A program made the position numbers and the translations under genes. Positions 36,601-45,121 of a stretch of DNA of 64,000 nucleotides are shown here, piece after piece (positions within the stretch are counted from its first letter, which is position 1; every line of letters starts with the position of its first letter). The notes under the pieces were generated by a model. That model did not search any database, had not been told where the DNA came from, and saw only the letters and a program-made list of their open reading frames with translations. Origin of the DNA: Nansenia antarctica (Eukaryota > Chordata > Actinopteri > Argentiniformes > Microstomatidae); the NCBI GenBank assembly GCA_963989245.1, contig OZ022341.1:73662739-73726738 (forward strand), in the 5' to 3' direction.

Positions 36601-39600
36601 ACGCCGGTAAGCTGGGCCAGTCTCCGCCTTGTTTCTAACCGGTAGCAATTCGACCACACTCTGACAAGGCAGGTGGGTCTCCGCTCTGGTAGATACCATG
36701 GAAAATCCTCCTTAGGGATGGTTTGCCGTCTGTAAAGAGTGCTTGTTTTGAGTAACAATGCCCTTTATCGACGTAGGTTTATTATGCCTGATAACCAAAA
36801 AACCGGCCGCACGCTCATGAGCTGGGCCAGGTCTTGATAGACATGGAGGAGTTTTTGATGTAATAACGGTCCCTCCATACGGCTACAGACAGGGGTGTTT
36901 AACCCCCTTTGTGTCGTGATAGGGGTTAGTCCGCTAGGCAGAGAGCTGGCCACACGCTGGTAAGCTGGGCCAGTCTCCGCCTTGTTTCTAACCGGTAGTG
37001 ATTGGACCACGCTCCGACAAGGCAGGTGGGTCTCCGCTCCGGTAGATAACATGGGAAAAATCTCCTTTACTGAAAAAGTAAGGTGGGGATTTTCCTTCTT
37101 TTGCCTCTTTATGAGGTAGCAGCCATGAAGAGGAAACCGGTGGTGGGGTCATTACCGACCCCTCCGCCAGTGAAAACCGGGCCACGCTGCCGTGGGGGGC
37201 CGTAGCGGGCCCTCCCAGTGGTCAGCGGCGGGGGCTGGGGATGCAGAGTGGGGCATGGCTCCGTCGTTTAGAGGTAGAGCCAGTGCCGCATCACGCCGAA
37301 AACTCCGTTTCGCAGTCGTTGACGGTCTATTCGTCACCACGGCGGATGATTTTCGCAATGGCGGCGTTAAACACGGCGATGTTATTCGTCGCTGCCGCCG
37401 CCTGCGCACCGAGATGGGGCGGCGAGGGCGGGGAGCACGTGCTCACCTGCCGCTCGCTCTCATCAGAGCTTTCTGATTCTGACACCGGCACCGACCACTC
37501 AGCTGGGTGAGGGCGGCGTGAAGTCAGGGCCGGCTGAGCGGGCGGGACCATCCCTACTTGGGGAGGTGCCTGCCCAGAACGCCGTATGGGAAAAATCTCC
37601 TTTACTGAAAAAGTAAGGTGGGGATTTTCCTTCTTTTGCCTCTTTATGAGGTAGCAGCCATGAAGAGGAAACCGGTGGTGGGGTCATTACCGACCCCTCC
37701 GCCAGTGAAACCGGGCCACGCTACCGTGGGGGGCCGTAGCGGGCCCTCCCAGTGGTCAGCGGTGGGGGCTGGGGATGCCGAGTGGGGCATGGCTCCGTCG
37801 TTTAGAGGTAGAGCCAGTGCCGCATCACGCCGAAAACTCCGTTTCGCAGTCGTTGACGGTCTATTCGTCACCACGGTGGATGATTTTCGCAATGGCGGCG
37901 TTAACACGGCGATGTTATTCGCCGCTGCCGCCGCCTGCGCACCGAGATGGGGCGGCGAGGGCGGGGAGCACGTGCTCTACCTGCCGCTCGCTCTCATCAG
38001 AGCTTTCTGATTCTGACACCGGCACCGACCACTCAGCTGGGTGAGGGCGGCGTGATGTCAGGGCCGGCTGAGCGGGCGGGACCATCCCTACTTGGGGAGG
38101 TGCCTGCCCAGAACGCCGTTCTTGCTTGTCCTCCGCTGCTAGAAAATCGCAGCGGCAGGTGTCCCGGAGGAACTTCTTCATGGTCGGCGGCGGACGATCC
38201 ATCGCTGAAGGGAAAAGTCTGGCGGGTCCTCCAGTCTTAGTAGTCGTCCTTCTCAGTCTTCAGATATAAACCCGTGCTGAACTTTTTGGGAGAATGAGGG
38301 AGCGAAGTACGCCCCTTTATATAGCACCCCAGGCGGGCGCAGGCATTGAAAAATTCAGTCATTGGCTACTTTAGGTAGCGGGTAAACCAATAGGAGCAGA
38401 GCTCCCCTATGGGGCGGAGCTCCACGATATAGAACAAGGGGGGCAGAAGTCATAGGTGACACAGTGAAGGGGAAAGCGGGTGTCTCAGGAGACGCAGTGC
38501 TGGCGGGTAGTGGATGTCTCAGGAGGAGCAGTTAAGGTGTAAACTGAAGAGATGGGTCTACAGTCTCCGACGGAAGATGGGTAGTGACTCTGCAGTTCTG
38601 ACAGCCGTGGGAAGCTCATTCCACCAGCGGGGAGCCAGTTTAATGAAGAGACGTGATCGGGCAGTGCGACTGCCATGTAGGTGTAGAGGTGGTGGGGCCA
38701 GTCGGCCAGCAGAGGTGGAGGAGTGGAGGGAACGGGCTGAAGTTTGGGGGGTGACCATTGCCTGCAAGTAGGCAGGGGCTGTCCCCTTAGCTTCCTGGTA
38801 GGCAAGCACCAGGGTCTTGAATCTGATGCGAGCCACTACCTGGAGCCTGTGCAGGGTGCGGGGAGAGGGGTGACATGAGAACATTGGGGGAGGTTGAACA
38901 CCAGACAGGCAGCAGCGTTCTGGATGAGCTGCAGAGGTCTGATGGCGGTGGCGGGGAGCCCGGCCAGGAGTACGTTGCAGTAATCAAGGCGGGAGATGAC
39001 CAGTGCCTGGGTCAAGAGTTGCGCTGCTTCTCTGGTGAGGAATGGTCGTATCCTTCTGATGTTGTAAAGGAAGAATCTGCAGGAACGTGCCGTTGCTGCA
39101 ATGTTCTCTGCACGGGATAGTCGGTTGTCCAGGATCACTCCAAGGTTCTTGGCTGTCAGGGAGGGGGTTACAGTAGAGTTCTCCACTGTGATGGAGAAGT
39201 CTTGGAGAGGGCAGGCTTTCCCGGGGATGAAGAGTAGCTCAGTCTTGTTAAGGTTGAGTTTGAGATGGATCCATGTTGAGATGTCCGCGAGACATGCAGA
39301 GATTGTTTGTTATTTGAAGGGTATACCGCCGTCCACTAGGTGGCAGTATTTCGCTTAGTATGCTGTCCGGCTCAGTTAGGAGTCGGCCATGTTATTGTTG
39401 ATCGGTTTCAGACGTTCATGTTACGGTGGTTGTCTAGTAAGCTGTCCACCTAATTCCTGTAAGTCTGTTATTTGTATGTTTATGGTTAAGTTACATATTA
39501 TACATTTACCCTGCTTATACTTTATACTGTAGTGACTACATTATGGGTTCATGTTCTCCTCTTACTGTTGGTTGTGTAGTGGGAGGGAACCAGTTCTGGC

Positions 39601-42600
39601 ACTAGGGGCAGAGGGGAGGATTATTAACGTTGCACCTTCCTGTTTAGATACACGAGTTTTGGTAACCATTTTCTGGTCCTGTACTGAGAGTACAAGTTGT
39701 TGTTTTGATTAAACAGTTATCATTACGTTGCCTACGTCTTTCCTTTTTCCTCCGGCACTACACTGGTGACCCGACGTGGATTTTTGTTAACGTAATTGTG
39801 TACAAAAACCAGCGACGAACATTACAATCCTGCAAAATGTCCGGGCGAGGGAGACGTTCAAACCAGCGGCAGCCATCACCATCCCCTGTCAGGGTAACGC
39901 GTGGTGCGCACACTCCCACTCTCAAGCTACCAGAATTCTGGGACTCAACGCCTGCTGCATGGTTTGCTATTGTAGAGGCACATTTCAATAAAAGTGACAT
40001 CGATGACGACGACGACCGGTACAACCATGCTGTGGCAATGTTGGGCAGCTCCACCGCAGCTCGAGTGGTAGGTTTTTTGTCTGCTCCCCCGACGACGAAC
40101 AAATATGAGCGCCTCAAGGCCCTGCTTCTAGAGACATTTGAACTGTCCACTGCGGAGAGGGTGCGTCGCCTATTTGCCATGTCGGACTTGGGTGACGAGA
40201 GGCCTTCTGCGAGCATGGAGAGGATGCTAAACCTGCTCGGTACAGAAGACCCCATGATCCTCTTCACAGAGCTGTTCATGCGCACATTGCCAGCTCAAGT
40301 TAGGATGGCGCTGGCCAACACCGCCATCATGGAGCCCCGCGCCCTGGCCAGGGAGGCGGACCGGTTCGTCTTGGCCATGCCTCAACGGTCCCCCGACCTG
40401 CTCGCTCCCGCGGCCGCCCCGCCACCCGACCGTCGCAGGAGAGCGAAGGATGACGCCAGACCTTCTGGCCAGCAGGGTAACGCTGCGGGCCATTGTTTCT
40501 ACCACGCCACTTTTGGCGCCAAGGCCAAACGGTGCCGCTCACCCTGCACCTTCGGACCGACGGGAAACGGCGGGGCCGGCGCTCAGTAGTGGCCCTGAGC
40601 GCTGGCGTCACCAACAGGCTGCTCTTCATACAAGACACCGCCTCTGGTCGCAGTTTCCTTTGTGACACAGGTGCCCAGTGGAGCATCATTCCGGCAGAGA
40701 GATCGGATATGGCGAAGGAGGAGCGTGGTCCGCAGTTGGCAGGCGCGGACGGCACACCTATCTGCTCTTACGGCACTAGGGCGGTGGACGTGTGCTTCGG
40801 AGGGCAATGTTTTTCGTGGGATTTTGTCATAGCGGCTGTCACATTTCCCCTCCTTGGTGCGGATTTTCTGTGCGCCCACAACCTGTTGGTGGACGTGGGG
40901 AACAGGCGCCTGGTCAACTCACAGACTTTCGCTTCATTCGCCTGTACGCAGGGGGAGGCGGTCTACAGCGGGTGGTCCAATACGCTCGCCGAAAGTGACC
41001 AGTACCTTCGGCTGCTCGCCGAATTCCCCGACCTTACCAAGCCCACCTTCTCCGCGCCCACGGTGAAACACGGAGTGGAGCACCACATCGAGACCGAGGG
41101 GCCTCCCCTCCACGCCAGGGCCAGGCGCCTCAACCCGGAGAAGCTGGCCATCGCCAGGGCGGAGTTTGCGCATATGGAGCAGGTGGGCATCGTTCGGCGC
41201 TCGAGCAGCCCCTGGGCGTCTCCCCTGCACATCGTCCCTAAGTCAGACGGCGGGTGGCGCCCATGTGGGGACTACCGCCGCCTCAACGACGCGTCCAAGC
41301 CTGACCGCTACCCGGTCCCACATGTCCAGGACTTTTCAGCGAACCTGGCAGGCAAACGCTTCTTCTCCAAAGTGGACCTGGTACGGGGGTACCATCAGGT
41401 GCCGGTGCACCCCGAGGACGTCCCTAAGACGGCCGTAATCACGCCATTTGGGCTCTTCGAGTTTCTGCGGATGCCGTTCGGCCTGAAGAACGCGGCGCAG
41501 ACCTTCCAACGCCTCATGCACTCGGTGCTCCGGGACCTACCATTCCTCTTCGTCTACTTGGATGACATCCTCGTCGCAAGCACCACGGAGGAGGAGCACC
41601 TGTCCCACCTCCGGGCCCTTTTCACACGGCTCAGCCAACATGGGCTGATTGTCAATCCGGCGAAGTGTGAGTTCGGACGGAACGCCATCGACTTTCTCGG
41701 GCACCGGGTCTCCGCAGAGGGGGTGACCCCCCTCCCCTCGAAGGTAGAAGCTGTCGCTGCTTTCCCGCGCCCCAGCACAATCAGCGAGCTCAAGGGGTTC
41801 ATCGGGATGGTAACCTTCTACTATCGCTTCCTCCACCACATCGCTCACATCCTGCGGCCTCTGTACGATGCCCAGAAGGGCAAGACTCTGAAGCAGCCGG
41901 TGGACTGGACGGCGGAGCGTGTCAAAGCCTTTCAGGACACCAAGGCGGCCCTGGCCCGCGCTGCCATGTTGGCCCACCCCTCGCCCTCGGCACCCACTGC
42001 TCTCACCACGGACGCCTCTGACTTTGCTGTGGGAGCGGTGTACGAACAGTGGGTTGGGGACGCCTGGCAGCCTCTTGCATTCTTCAGCCGCCAGCTGTCT
42101 CCCAGAGAGCAAAGGTACAGCACATTCGACAGGGAGCTCCTCGGGCTGTGGCTTGCTGTCAGACACTTCCGTTTTTTACTGGAGGGCCGCGAGTTTACGG
42201 CCTACGTGGACCACAAGCCACTCACGCACGCCATGTCCAAGGTGGCGGAGCCGTGGTCCGACCGCCAACAGCGCCAGCTCGCCTACATATCCGAGTTCAC
42301 CACAGACATCCAGCACGTTGCTGGGAAGTCCAACCAGGTCGCGGATTGTCTCTCCAGGGCGGTGGTTGGTGCGGTCCAACTGGGTTTGGACTACGCGCGC
42401 ATGGCTGCAGACCAGGCCGCCGACCCCGCCGTCCAGGCTCTCAAGTTGTCGGACACAGGACTGCGCCTAGAAGAGGTGGTTTTCGGTGACGCAGGGGCCA
42501 CGCTCCTGTGCGACGTCTCCATGGGTCAGCCACGACCGGTGGTCCCCGCCAACTGGAGGCGCCCCGCCTTCGAGGCGATACACGGCTTGTCTCACCCTGG

Positions 42601-45121
42601 TAGGAAACCGTCCTCACGGCTGGTGTCAGAGAAATTCGTCTGGCATGGGCTCAAGAGGGATGTGAGGGCCTGGGTTGACACGTGCATCGCCTGCCAGCGC
42701 GCCAAGGTGCATCGACACGTCAAGGCCCCCCTGGAGCAGTTCTCTGTGCCTGAGCGGAGGTTCGATCATGTAAACGTGGACCTGGTAGGGCCGCTGCCCC
42801 CCTCGCACGGATACACCTATCTCTTTACCATGGTGGACAGGACGACTCGCTGGCCGGAGGCAGTTCCGCTCTCCTCAACGACAGCCCCCGACCTGGCCCG
42901 GGCGTTCATCGCGGTGTGGGTCTCCCGCTACGGCACCCCTGCTGATCTCTCCTCTGACCGTGGCTCACAGTTTACTTCAGAGCTGTGGGCAGCGGTGGCG
43001 GAGAATCTGGGGGTCAAGCTCCACCGCACAACCGCCTATCACCCGCAGGCGAACGGGCTCTGTGAGCGTTTCCATCGATCCATGAAGGCCGCCCTTCGAG
43101 CCAGCCTCACGGACAGCGACTGGCTTGACAAGCTGCCGTGGGTCATGCTGGGGCTCAGGACAGCGCCTAAGGAGGACCTCCAGTCGTCGTCCGCTGAGCT
43201 GGTGTTTGGACAGCCGCTGCGGGTCCCCGGTGACTTCATTCCCAAGTCAACGGAGCCCTGGTCCGCCGCCGCTCAGCGCGCCTCCCTGCTGGACAGCGCC
43301 AGGACCTTCGTCCCGGTCCCGACTACGCAGCATGGTGTCCCTACTTCGAGGGTGCCCCCGGAGCTGCACTCAGCGAGGTTCGTTTTCATTCGTCATGATG
43401 GCCACAGGACTCCACTACGTCCTCCTTATGACGGGCCTTTCCGTGTCATCGAGGCCGGAGCCAAGAACTTCATGGTTGACATGGGGGGTAGGCCTGAGTG
43501 TGTGTCCGTTGATCGCCTCAAACCGGCCCACTTGGACCTTGAACTGCCCCTGGACTTGGCCCTGCCACCGCGCAGAGGCCGGCCTCCAGTCCTACCTCCC
43601 CTGCCGCGCCCTGGCCATTCCCCCCTCCGACCCCGACAACCCCCCGCAGCTCGCGAGCCCCCGGTCGTCGCTGCCCCCCGTCCTTCCCTGCAGGAGGACG
43701 TGATGGGCGATGTCACACCTCCTCCCGCACCTCCTGACTTTACCTACGATCGTAGGGGCCGGGCCATACGCCCTCCTCGCCGTGAGGATTTCCAATATTG
43801 AGGTGAACACTGGGGGGGCTGGTGTAGTGACTACATTATGGGTTCATGTTCTCCTCTTACTGTTGGTTGTGTAGTGGGAGGGAACCAGTTCTGGCACTAG
43901 GGGCAGAGGGGAGGATTATTAACGTTGCACCTTCCTGTTTAGATACACGAGTTTTGGTAACCATTTTCTGGTCCTGTACTGAGAGTACAAGTTGTTGTTT
44001 TGATTAAACAGTTATCATTACGTTGCCTACGTCTTTCCTTTTTCCTCCGGCACTACAATACATTATATATACATTGTTACATTATTATTAGTGTACTATT
44101 ATATTCACATGTGAGAGTTAGCCTACTGTCTCAGTTCATGCTTCTATTGTTTGTATCCCTGCAGGGCTTCTTCATCTTTGTCATTCAATTCTTGATTGAC
44201 ATTGAGGAGCGTATTTCTTCATTATTGTTTGTGCACTAACATCCTACATTACCTGTTATTACTGTTATTTTACCCATTACCACAGTTGAATCTGTAGAGG
44301 AAATGTATGCTCTACACAGAATCTTGAGTTACAAATACATGAGTCACCATCTGATGTGCACAGCATCCAATACTGAGCAGAACAAGAAAACAACAAATCA
44401 TTGACCACAACACTTTATATGATTACACAGTACCTTAATGTGCTTTGATGTTTCATCACAGCTTTGTTTAACTTTGTTAAAGACCTCCAGCTTCTCCTGT
44501 AAGGGGTTCAGAGCTGTCTGGAGTTCCTCCTGGATTGACACAAAACTTTACTGAGGAGATTTCTGGACTAATTTGACAGTCCCACTATGCTTTCATACTC
44601 AGTGATTACTAATTAATAAGACCATTATGATAACATCAAGTGTCATTACTTATTGATTGTATTATTTCAAACCGTCATGTTTGTTTATTTATTTATTAGT
44701 GTATTGCATTCATGTTTACCTTATGTTCCTTTGCAGCCTCGTCTACTGGGACACAGTCATGAGATTTGTGTTCCTTTGAGGCCTGACACACCACACAGAC
44801 GGGCTGTTTATCCTCCAGACAGAAGAGCTTGAGTTTCTCACCGTGCAGACTGCACCGCACCCCAGACCCTGCCTCAGCTCTCTGACCTCTCTCCTGTAAG
44901 GCCTCACACACGTTCTTTAAAGCTAGGTTAATGGGAGGGTAAGCTTTCGAGGATCTTCTCCTACAAACTGGACATTCACGAGATCCGTTGTGTTTCCACC
45001 ATTCCTGCAGACAGGCTTTACAGAAGCTGTGGCTACATGACAGGACGACAGGATCTTTAAAGATGTCAGAGCACACAGGACAGGAGAGATCCTCCACTGG
45101 GAGAGACAATTTAGCAGCCAT
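28967..45121 (-). CDS. TRIM copy A: RING/B-box/coiled-coil/PRY-SPRY protein (TRIM35-like), intact, 470 aa
   Basis: Six exons on the minus strand: 44720-45121 (402 nt), 44434-44529 (96), 31388-31618 (231), 31245-31267 (23), 31043-31161 (119) and 28967-29508 ending in TAA. The 96/231/23 nt series is the classic TRIM exon pattern; all borders are GT/AG and the total is 471 codons with the stop. Residues 14-53 form a C3HC4 RING (C14, C17, C29, H31, C34, C37, C50, C53), residues 90-121 a B-box2 (C90, H93, C101, D104, C109, C112, H118, H121), about 135-245 a coiled coil (FEKLHQFLREEEEARIAA) and about 290-470 PRY-SPRY (VILDPNTA, LDYNKGKVSFYDP). Such proteins are E3 ubiquitin ligases, often in innate immunity. 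The start is the ATG at 45119-45121. Intron 3 (31619-44433) is 12.8 kb of nested transposons. The C-terminus is three residues shorter than copy B. Confidence 0.9.
30261..30571. mobile_element. hAT-type MITE, 311 bp, in a TRIM copy A intron
   Basis: Ends CAGGGTTGCCA and TGGCAACCCTG are perfect inverted repeats and the flanks carry the 8-bp duplication GAGCTGGA (30253-30260 and 30572-30579). The corresponding intron of copy B has no such element. A degenerate relative is at about 46932-47035. Confidence 0.9.
30618..30669. repeat. (GT)n followed by a G run
   Basis: About 13 GT dinucleotides and then roughly 22 G in a row. Copy B carries only a GT repeat at the matching place (48947-48988). Confidence 0.9.
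31956..32482 (-). mobile_element. Solo LTR, 527 bp, with 5-bp target duplication TATAG
   Basis: The segment is bracketed by TATAG (31951-31955 and 32483-32487). On the minus strand it begins TGTGGGGAGCATGG and ends GACTCTTACA, so it has TG...CA ends, and AATAAA occurs about 70 nt before its 3' end. The centre (about 32085-32240) has about five degenerate copies of CCCTTTCGGGACCCGCTCC. There are no internal genes, so it is the remnant of recombination between the two LTRs of a retrovirus-like or Gypsy element. Confidence 0.85.
33464..34559 (-). pseudogene. DIRS tyrosine recombinase, frame-disrupted
   Basis: The N-terminal core-binding part lies at 34559-34377 (SARAQSTAKGYAARW) and the catalytic part is split over two frames: 34136-33990 holds LLLALTTAERVSDL with the first Arg, and 33898-33560 holds the HSTRG motif and a SLFIRCYL segment with the likely catalytic Tyr. 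The shift in frame between the parts means no full-length enzyme can be made. The enzyme would integrate circular cDNA without a target duplication. Downstream, 32990-33590 holds three to four repeats of about 200 bp with GTAATCCAAGTGCC. Confidence 0.75.
34566..36699 (-). pseudogene. DIRS reverse transcriptase / RNase H, frame-disrupted
   Basis: The first frame (36699-35662) ends with the N-terminal fingers (TNLLTKGAVTLVP, SPYFLVPKNSGDMRPILDFR). The palm continues in another frame (35695-35066) with EYTRLPFGCTLAPRFFSK and the YLDD catalytic motif, and the RNase H/connection part in a third (to 34566, ADLLSRGG, HPWPRVLLYAFPP). The region that should carry catalytic motif A, near 35700-35735, is shortened and has lost its Asp residues together with a frame change. 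The enzyme is therefore inactive. Confidence 0.78.
36330..37050. repeat. Three about 180-bp direct repeats in the DIRS 5' region
   Basis: Copies containing CGGCTACAGACAGGGGTGTT and GAGCTGGCCACACGC(C/T)GGTA lie at about 36330-36508, 36509-36697 and 36866-37049. They keep one frame open and encode repeated LPCQSVV..LPVRNK segments in the gag-like part. Confidence 0.8.
37051..38120. repeat. 535-bp tandem duplication in the DIRS 5' region
   Basis: 37051-37585 and 37586-38120 are near-identical direct copies, each beginning ATGGGAAAAATCTCCTTTAC and ending TGCCCAGAACGCCGT. Small differences exist (for example one base lost near 37903). Confidence 0.9.
39528..39762 (+). repeat. 5' LTR of the Gypsy element
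   Basis: 235 bp from TGTAGTGACTACATT to CCGGCACTACA. It holds TTGATTAAACAG as a possible weak TATA-like region; promoter position not certain. Confidence 0.93.
39764..39781 (+). other. Primer-binding site resembling the tRNA-Trp 3' end
   Basis: TGGTGACCCGACGTGGAT begins 1-2 nt after the 5' LTR and matches the complement of the tRNA-Trp 3' end except for one missing C and one G. The tRNA-Trp assignment is from general knowledge of CsRn1-type elements. Confidence 0.7.
39837..40589 (+). CDS. Gypsy gag protein, 250 aa
   Basis: The frame runs from ATG at 39837 (MSGRGRRSNQ) to TAG at 40587-40589. Residues of the capsid type are recognisable: a PEFWDSTPAAWFAIVEAHF segment near the start and RRLFAMSDLGDERPS in the middle. 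The C-terminus lacks the usual CCHC knuckle and instead has C-x2-H followed by C-x3-C (CFYHATFGAKAKRCRSPC), a CHCC arrangement described for CsRn1-group elements. Gag would assemble particles and bind the RNA. Its last 97 nt overlap the pol frame. Confidence 0.88.
   Translation: MSGRGRRSNQRQPSPSPVRVTRGAHTPTLKLPEFWDSTPAAWFAIVEAHFNKSDIDDDDDRYNHAVAMLGSSTAARVVGFLSAPPTTNKYERLKALLLETFELSTAERVRRLFAMSDLGDERPSASMERMLNLLGTEDPMILFTELFMRTLPAQVRMALANTAIMEPRALAREADRFVLAMPQRSPDLLAPAAAPPPDRRRRAKDDARPSGQQGNAAGHCFYHATFGAKAKRCRSPCTFGPTGNGGAGAQ
40562..40605 (+). promoter_or_regulatory. Predicted -1 ribosomal frameshift signal at the gag/pol junction
   Basis: A canonical slippery heptamer G GGA AAC (40562-40568) is in the gag reading frame inside the gag/pol overlap. 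After a 7-nt spacer an 11-bp stem can form between 40576-40586 and 40595-40605 (one G-T pair) with an 8-nt loop that contains the gag stop codon. Pol is in the -1 frame, as required. Seen in sequence; function inferred. Confidence 0.8.
40565..43801 (+). CDS. Gypsy pol polyprotein (protease, reverse transcriptase, RNase H, integrase), intact
   Basis: About 1,078 codons after the shift, ending in TGA at 43799-43801. In order: aspartic protease with DTGAQWSIIP (near 40664); reverse transcriptase with YRRLNDASKPDRYPVPH, LVRGYHQVPVHP and YLDDILVAS (near 41554); RNase H with TTDASDFAVGAV and DRELLGLWLAVRHF; integrase with an HHCC zinc domain (H..H near 42580, CIACQ), the DDE triad in NVDLVGPL, SSDRGSQF and NGLCERFH, and a C-terminal GPY/F-like module (YDGPFRVIEAG). 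The tail is Pro/Arg-rich. No chromodomain seen. All catalytic motifs appear present, so the enzyme could be active. Confidence 0.93.
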   Translation, partial: KRRGRRSVVALSAGVTNRLLFIQDTASGRSFLCDTGAQWSIIPAERSDMAKEERGPQLAGADGTPICSYGTRAVDVCFGGQCFSWDFVIAAVTFPLLGADFLCAHNLLVDVGNRRLVNSQTFASFACTQGEAVYSGWSNTLAESDQYLRLLAEFPDLTKPTFSAPTVKHGVEHHIETEGPPLHARARRLNPEKLAIARAEFAHMEQVGIVRRSSSPWASPLHIVPKSDGGWRPCGDYRRLNDASKPDRYPVPHVQDFSANLAGKRFFSKVDLVRGYHQVPVHPEDVPKTAVITPFGLFEFLRMPFGLKNAAQTFQRLMHSVLRDLPFLFVYLDDILVASTTEEEHLSHLRALFTRLSQHGLIVNPAKCEFGRNAIDFLGHRVSAEGVTPLPSKVEAVAAFPRPSTISELKGFIGMVTFYYRFLHHIAHILRPLYDAQKGKTLKQPVDWTAERVKAFQDTKAALARAAMLAHPSPSAPTALTTDASDFAVGAVYEQWVGDAWQPLAFFSRQLSPREQRYSTFDRELLGLWLAVRHFRFLLEGREFTAYVDHKPLTHAMSKVAEPWSDRQQRQLAYISEFTTDIQHVAGKSNQVADCLSRAVVGAVQLGLDYARMAADQAADPAVQALKLSDTGLRLEEVVFGDAGATLLCDVSMGQPRPVVPANWRRPAFEAIHGLSHPGRKPSSRLVSEKFVWHGLKRDVRAWVDTCIACQRAKVHRHVKAPLEQFSVPERRFDHVNVDLVGPLPPSHGYTYLFTMVDRTTRWPEAVPLSSTTAPDLARAFIAVWVSRYGTPADLSSDRGSQFTSELWAAVAENLGVKLHRTTAYHPQANGLCERFHRSMKAALRASLTDSDWLDKLPWVMLGLRTAPKEDLQSSSAELVFGQPLRVPGDFIPKSTEPWSAAAQRASLLDSARTFVPVPTTQHGVPTSRVPPELHSARFVFIRHDGHRTPLRPPYDGPFRVIEAGAKNFMVDMGGRPECVSVDRLKPAHLDLELPLDLALPPRRGRPPVLPPLPRPGHSPLRPRQPPAAREPPVVAAPRPSLQEDVMGDVTPPPAPPDFTYDRRGRAIRPPRREDFQY
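43823..44057 (+). repeat. 3' LTR of the Gypsy element
   Basis: 235 bp, identical to the 5' LTR on reading; preceded by the purine tract at 43810-43822. Confidence 0.93.
44058..44433. other. Remainder of TRIM copy A intron 3
   Basis: AT-rich; no element recognised. The segment near 44380-44433 is shared with TRIM copies B and C. Confidence 0.5.

Larger units (their letters stand above)
32513..38435 (-). mobile_element. DIRS-type tyrosine-recombinase retrotransposon, 5.9 kb, degenerate
   Basis: The ends are inverted copies of about 150 bp (32540-32690 and 38284-38432, sharing GCTATATAAAGGGGCGTACT). Just inside the left end, 32720-32835 repeats outer-end sequences of both termini in the opposite sense, the internal complementary region characteristic of DIRS elements. 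It encodes reverse transcriptase, RNase H and a tyrosine recombinase on the minus strand and has no direct LTRs. There is no target duplication at the L2 junctions (GTAC|GATA and GAAC|AAGG). Internal sequence carries several tandem duplications. Confidence 0.87.
31763..39304 (-). mobile_element. L2-clade LINE, 3' part, in TRIM intron 3, interrupted by a solo LTR and a DIRS element
   Basis: On the minus strand the 5'-truncated reverse transcriptase starts at 39304 and is readable in 39186-38836 (NLGVILDNRLS, then RLDYCNVLLAGLP) and 38884-38500 (a FKTLVLAYQEAKGTAPAY segment, then WWNELPTAVRTAESL), with a frame change between. The 3' UTR ends at about 31763 with the widespread fish L2 tail (GTCACTTTGGAATAAGGCGT, then CTGCTAAATGCC). 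The same element at 58139-58926 lacks the two insertions, which fixes their borders: solo LTR 31956-32482 and DIRS 32513-38435. Clade named from sequence motifs only. Confidence 0.82.
39528..44057 (+). mobile_element. Complete Ty3/Gypsy LTR retrotransposon, 4.5 kb, identical LTRs
   Basis: Both LTRs are 235 bp with TG...CA ends and read identical by eye; the element is flanked by the 4-bp duplication ATAC (39524-39527 and 44058-44061). Primer site, gag, a one-piece pol and a purine-rich tract (CTGGGGGGGCTGG, 43810-43822) are all present, with no stop or frame break other than the normal gag/pol shift. The gag CHCC-type motif and the tRNA-Trp-like primer site suggest the CsRn1 group of Ty3/Gypsy. 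It lies in sense opposite to the TRIM gene whose third intron it occupies. Confidence 0.93.

Noticed and set aside
37192..38240. Several frames of about 90-130 codons on both strands in the duplicated 535-bp block
   Set aside because: They are repeated in both duplicates but match nothing in DIRS proteins I know; they are most likely non-coding leader or gag-region shadows.
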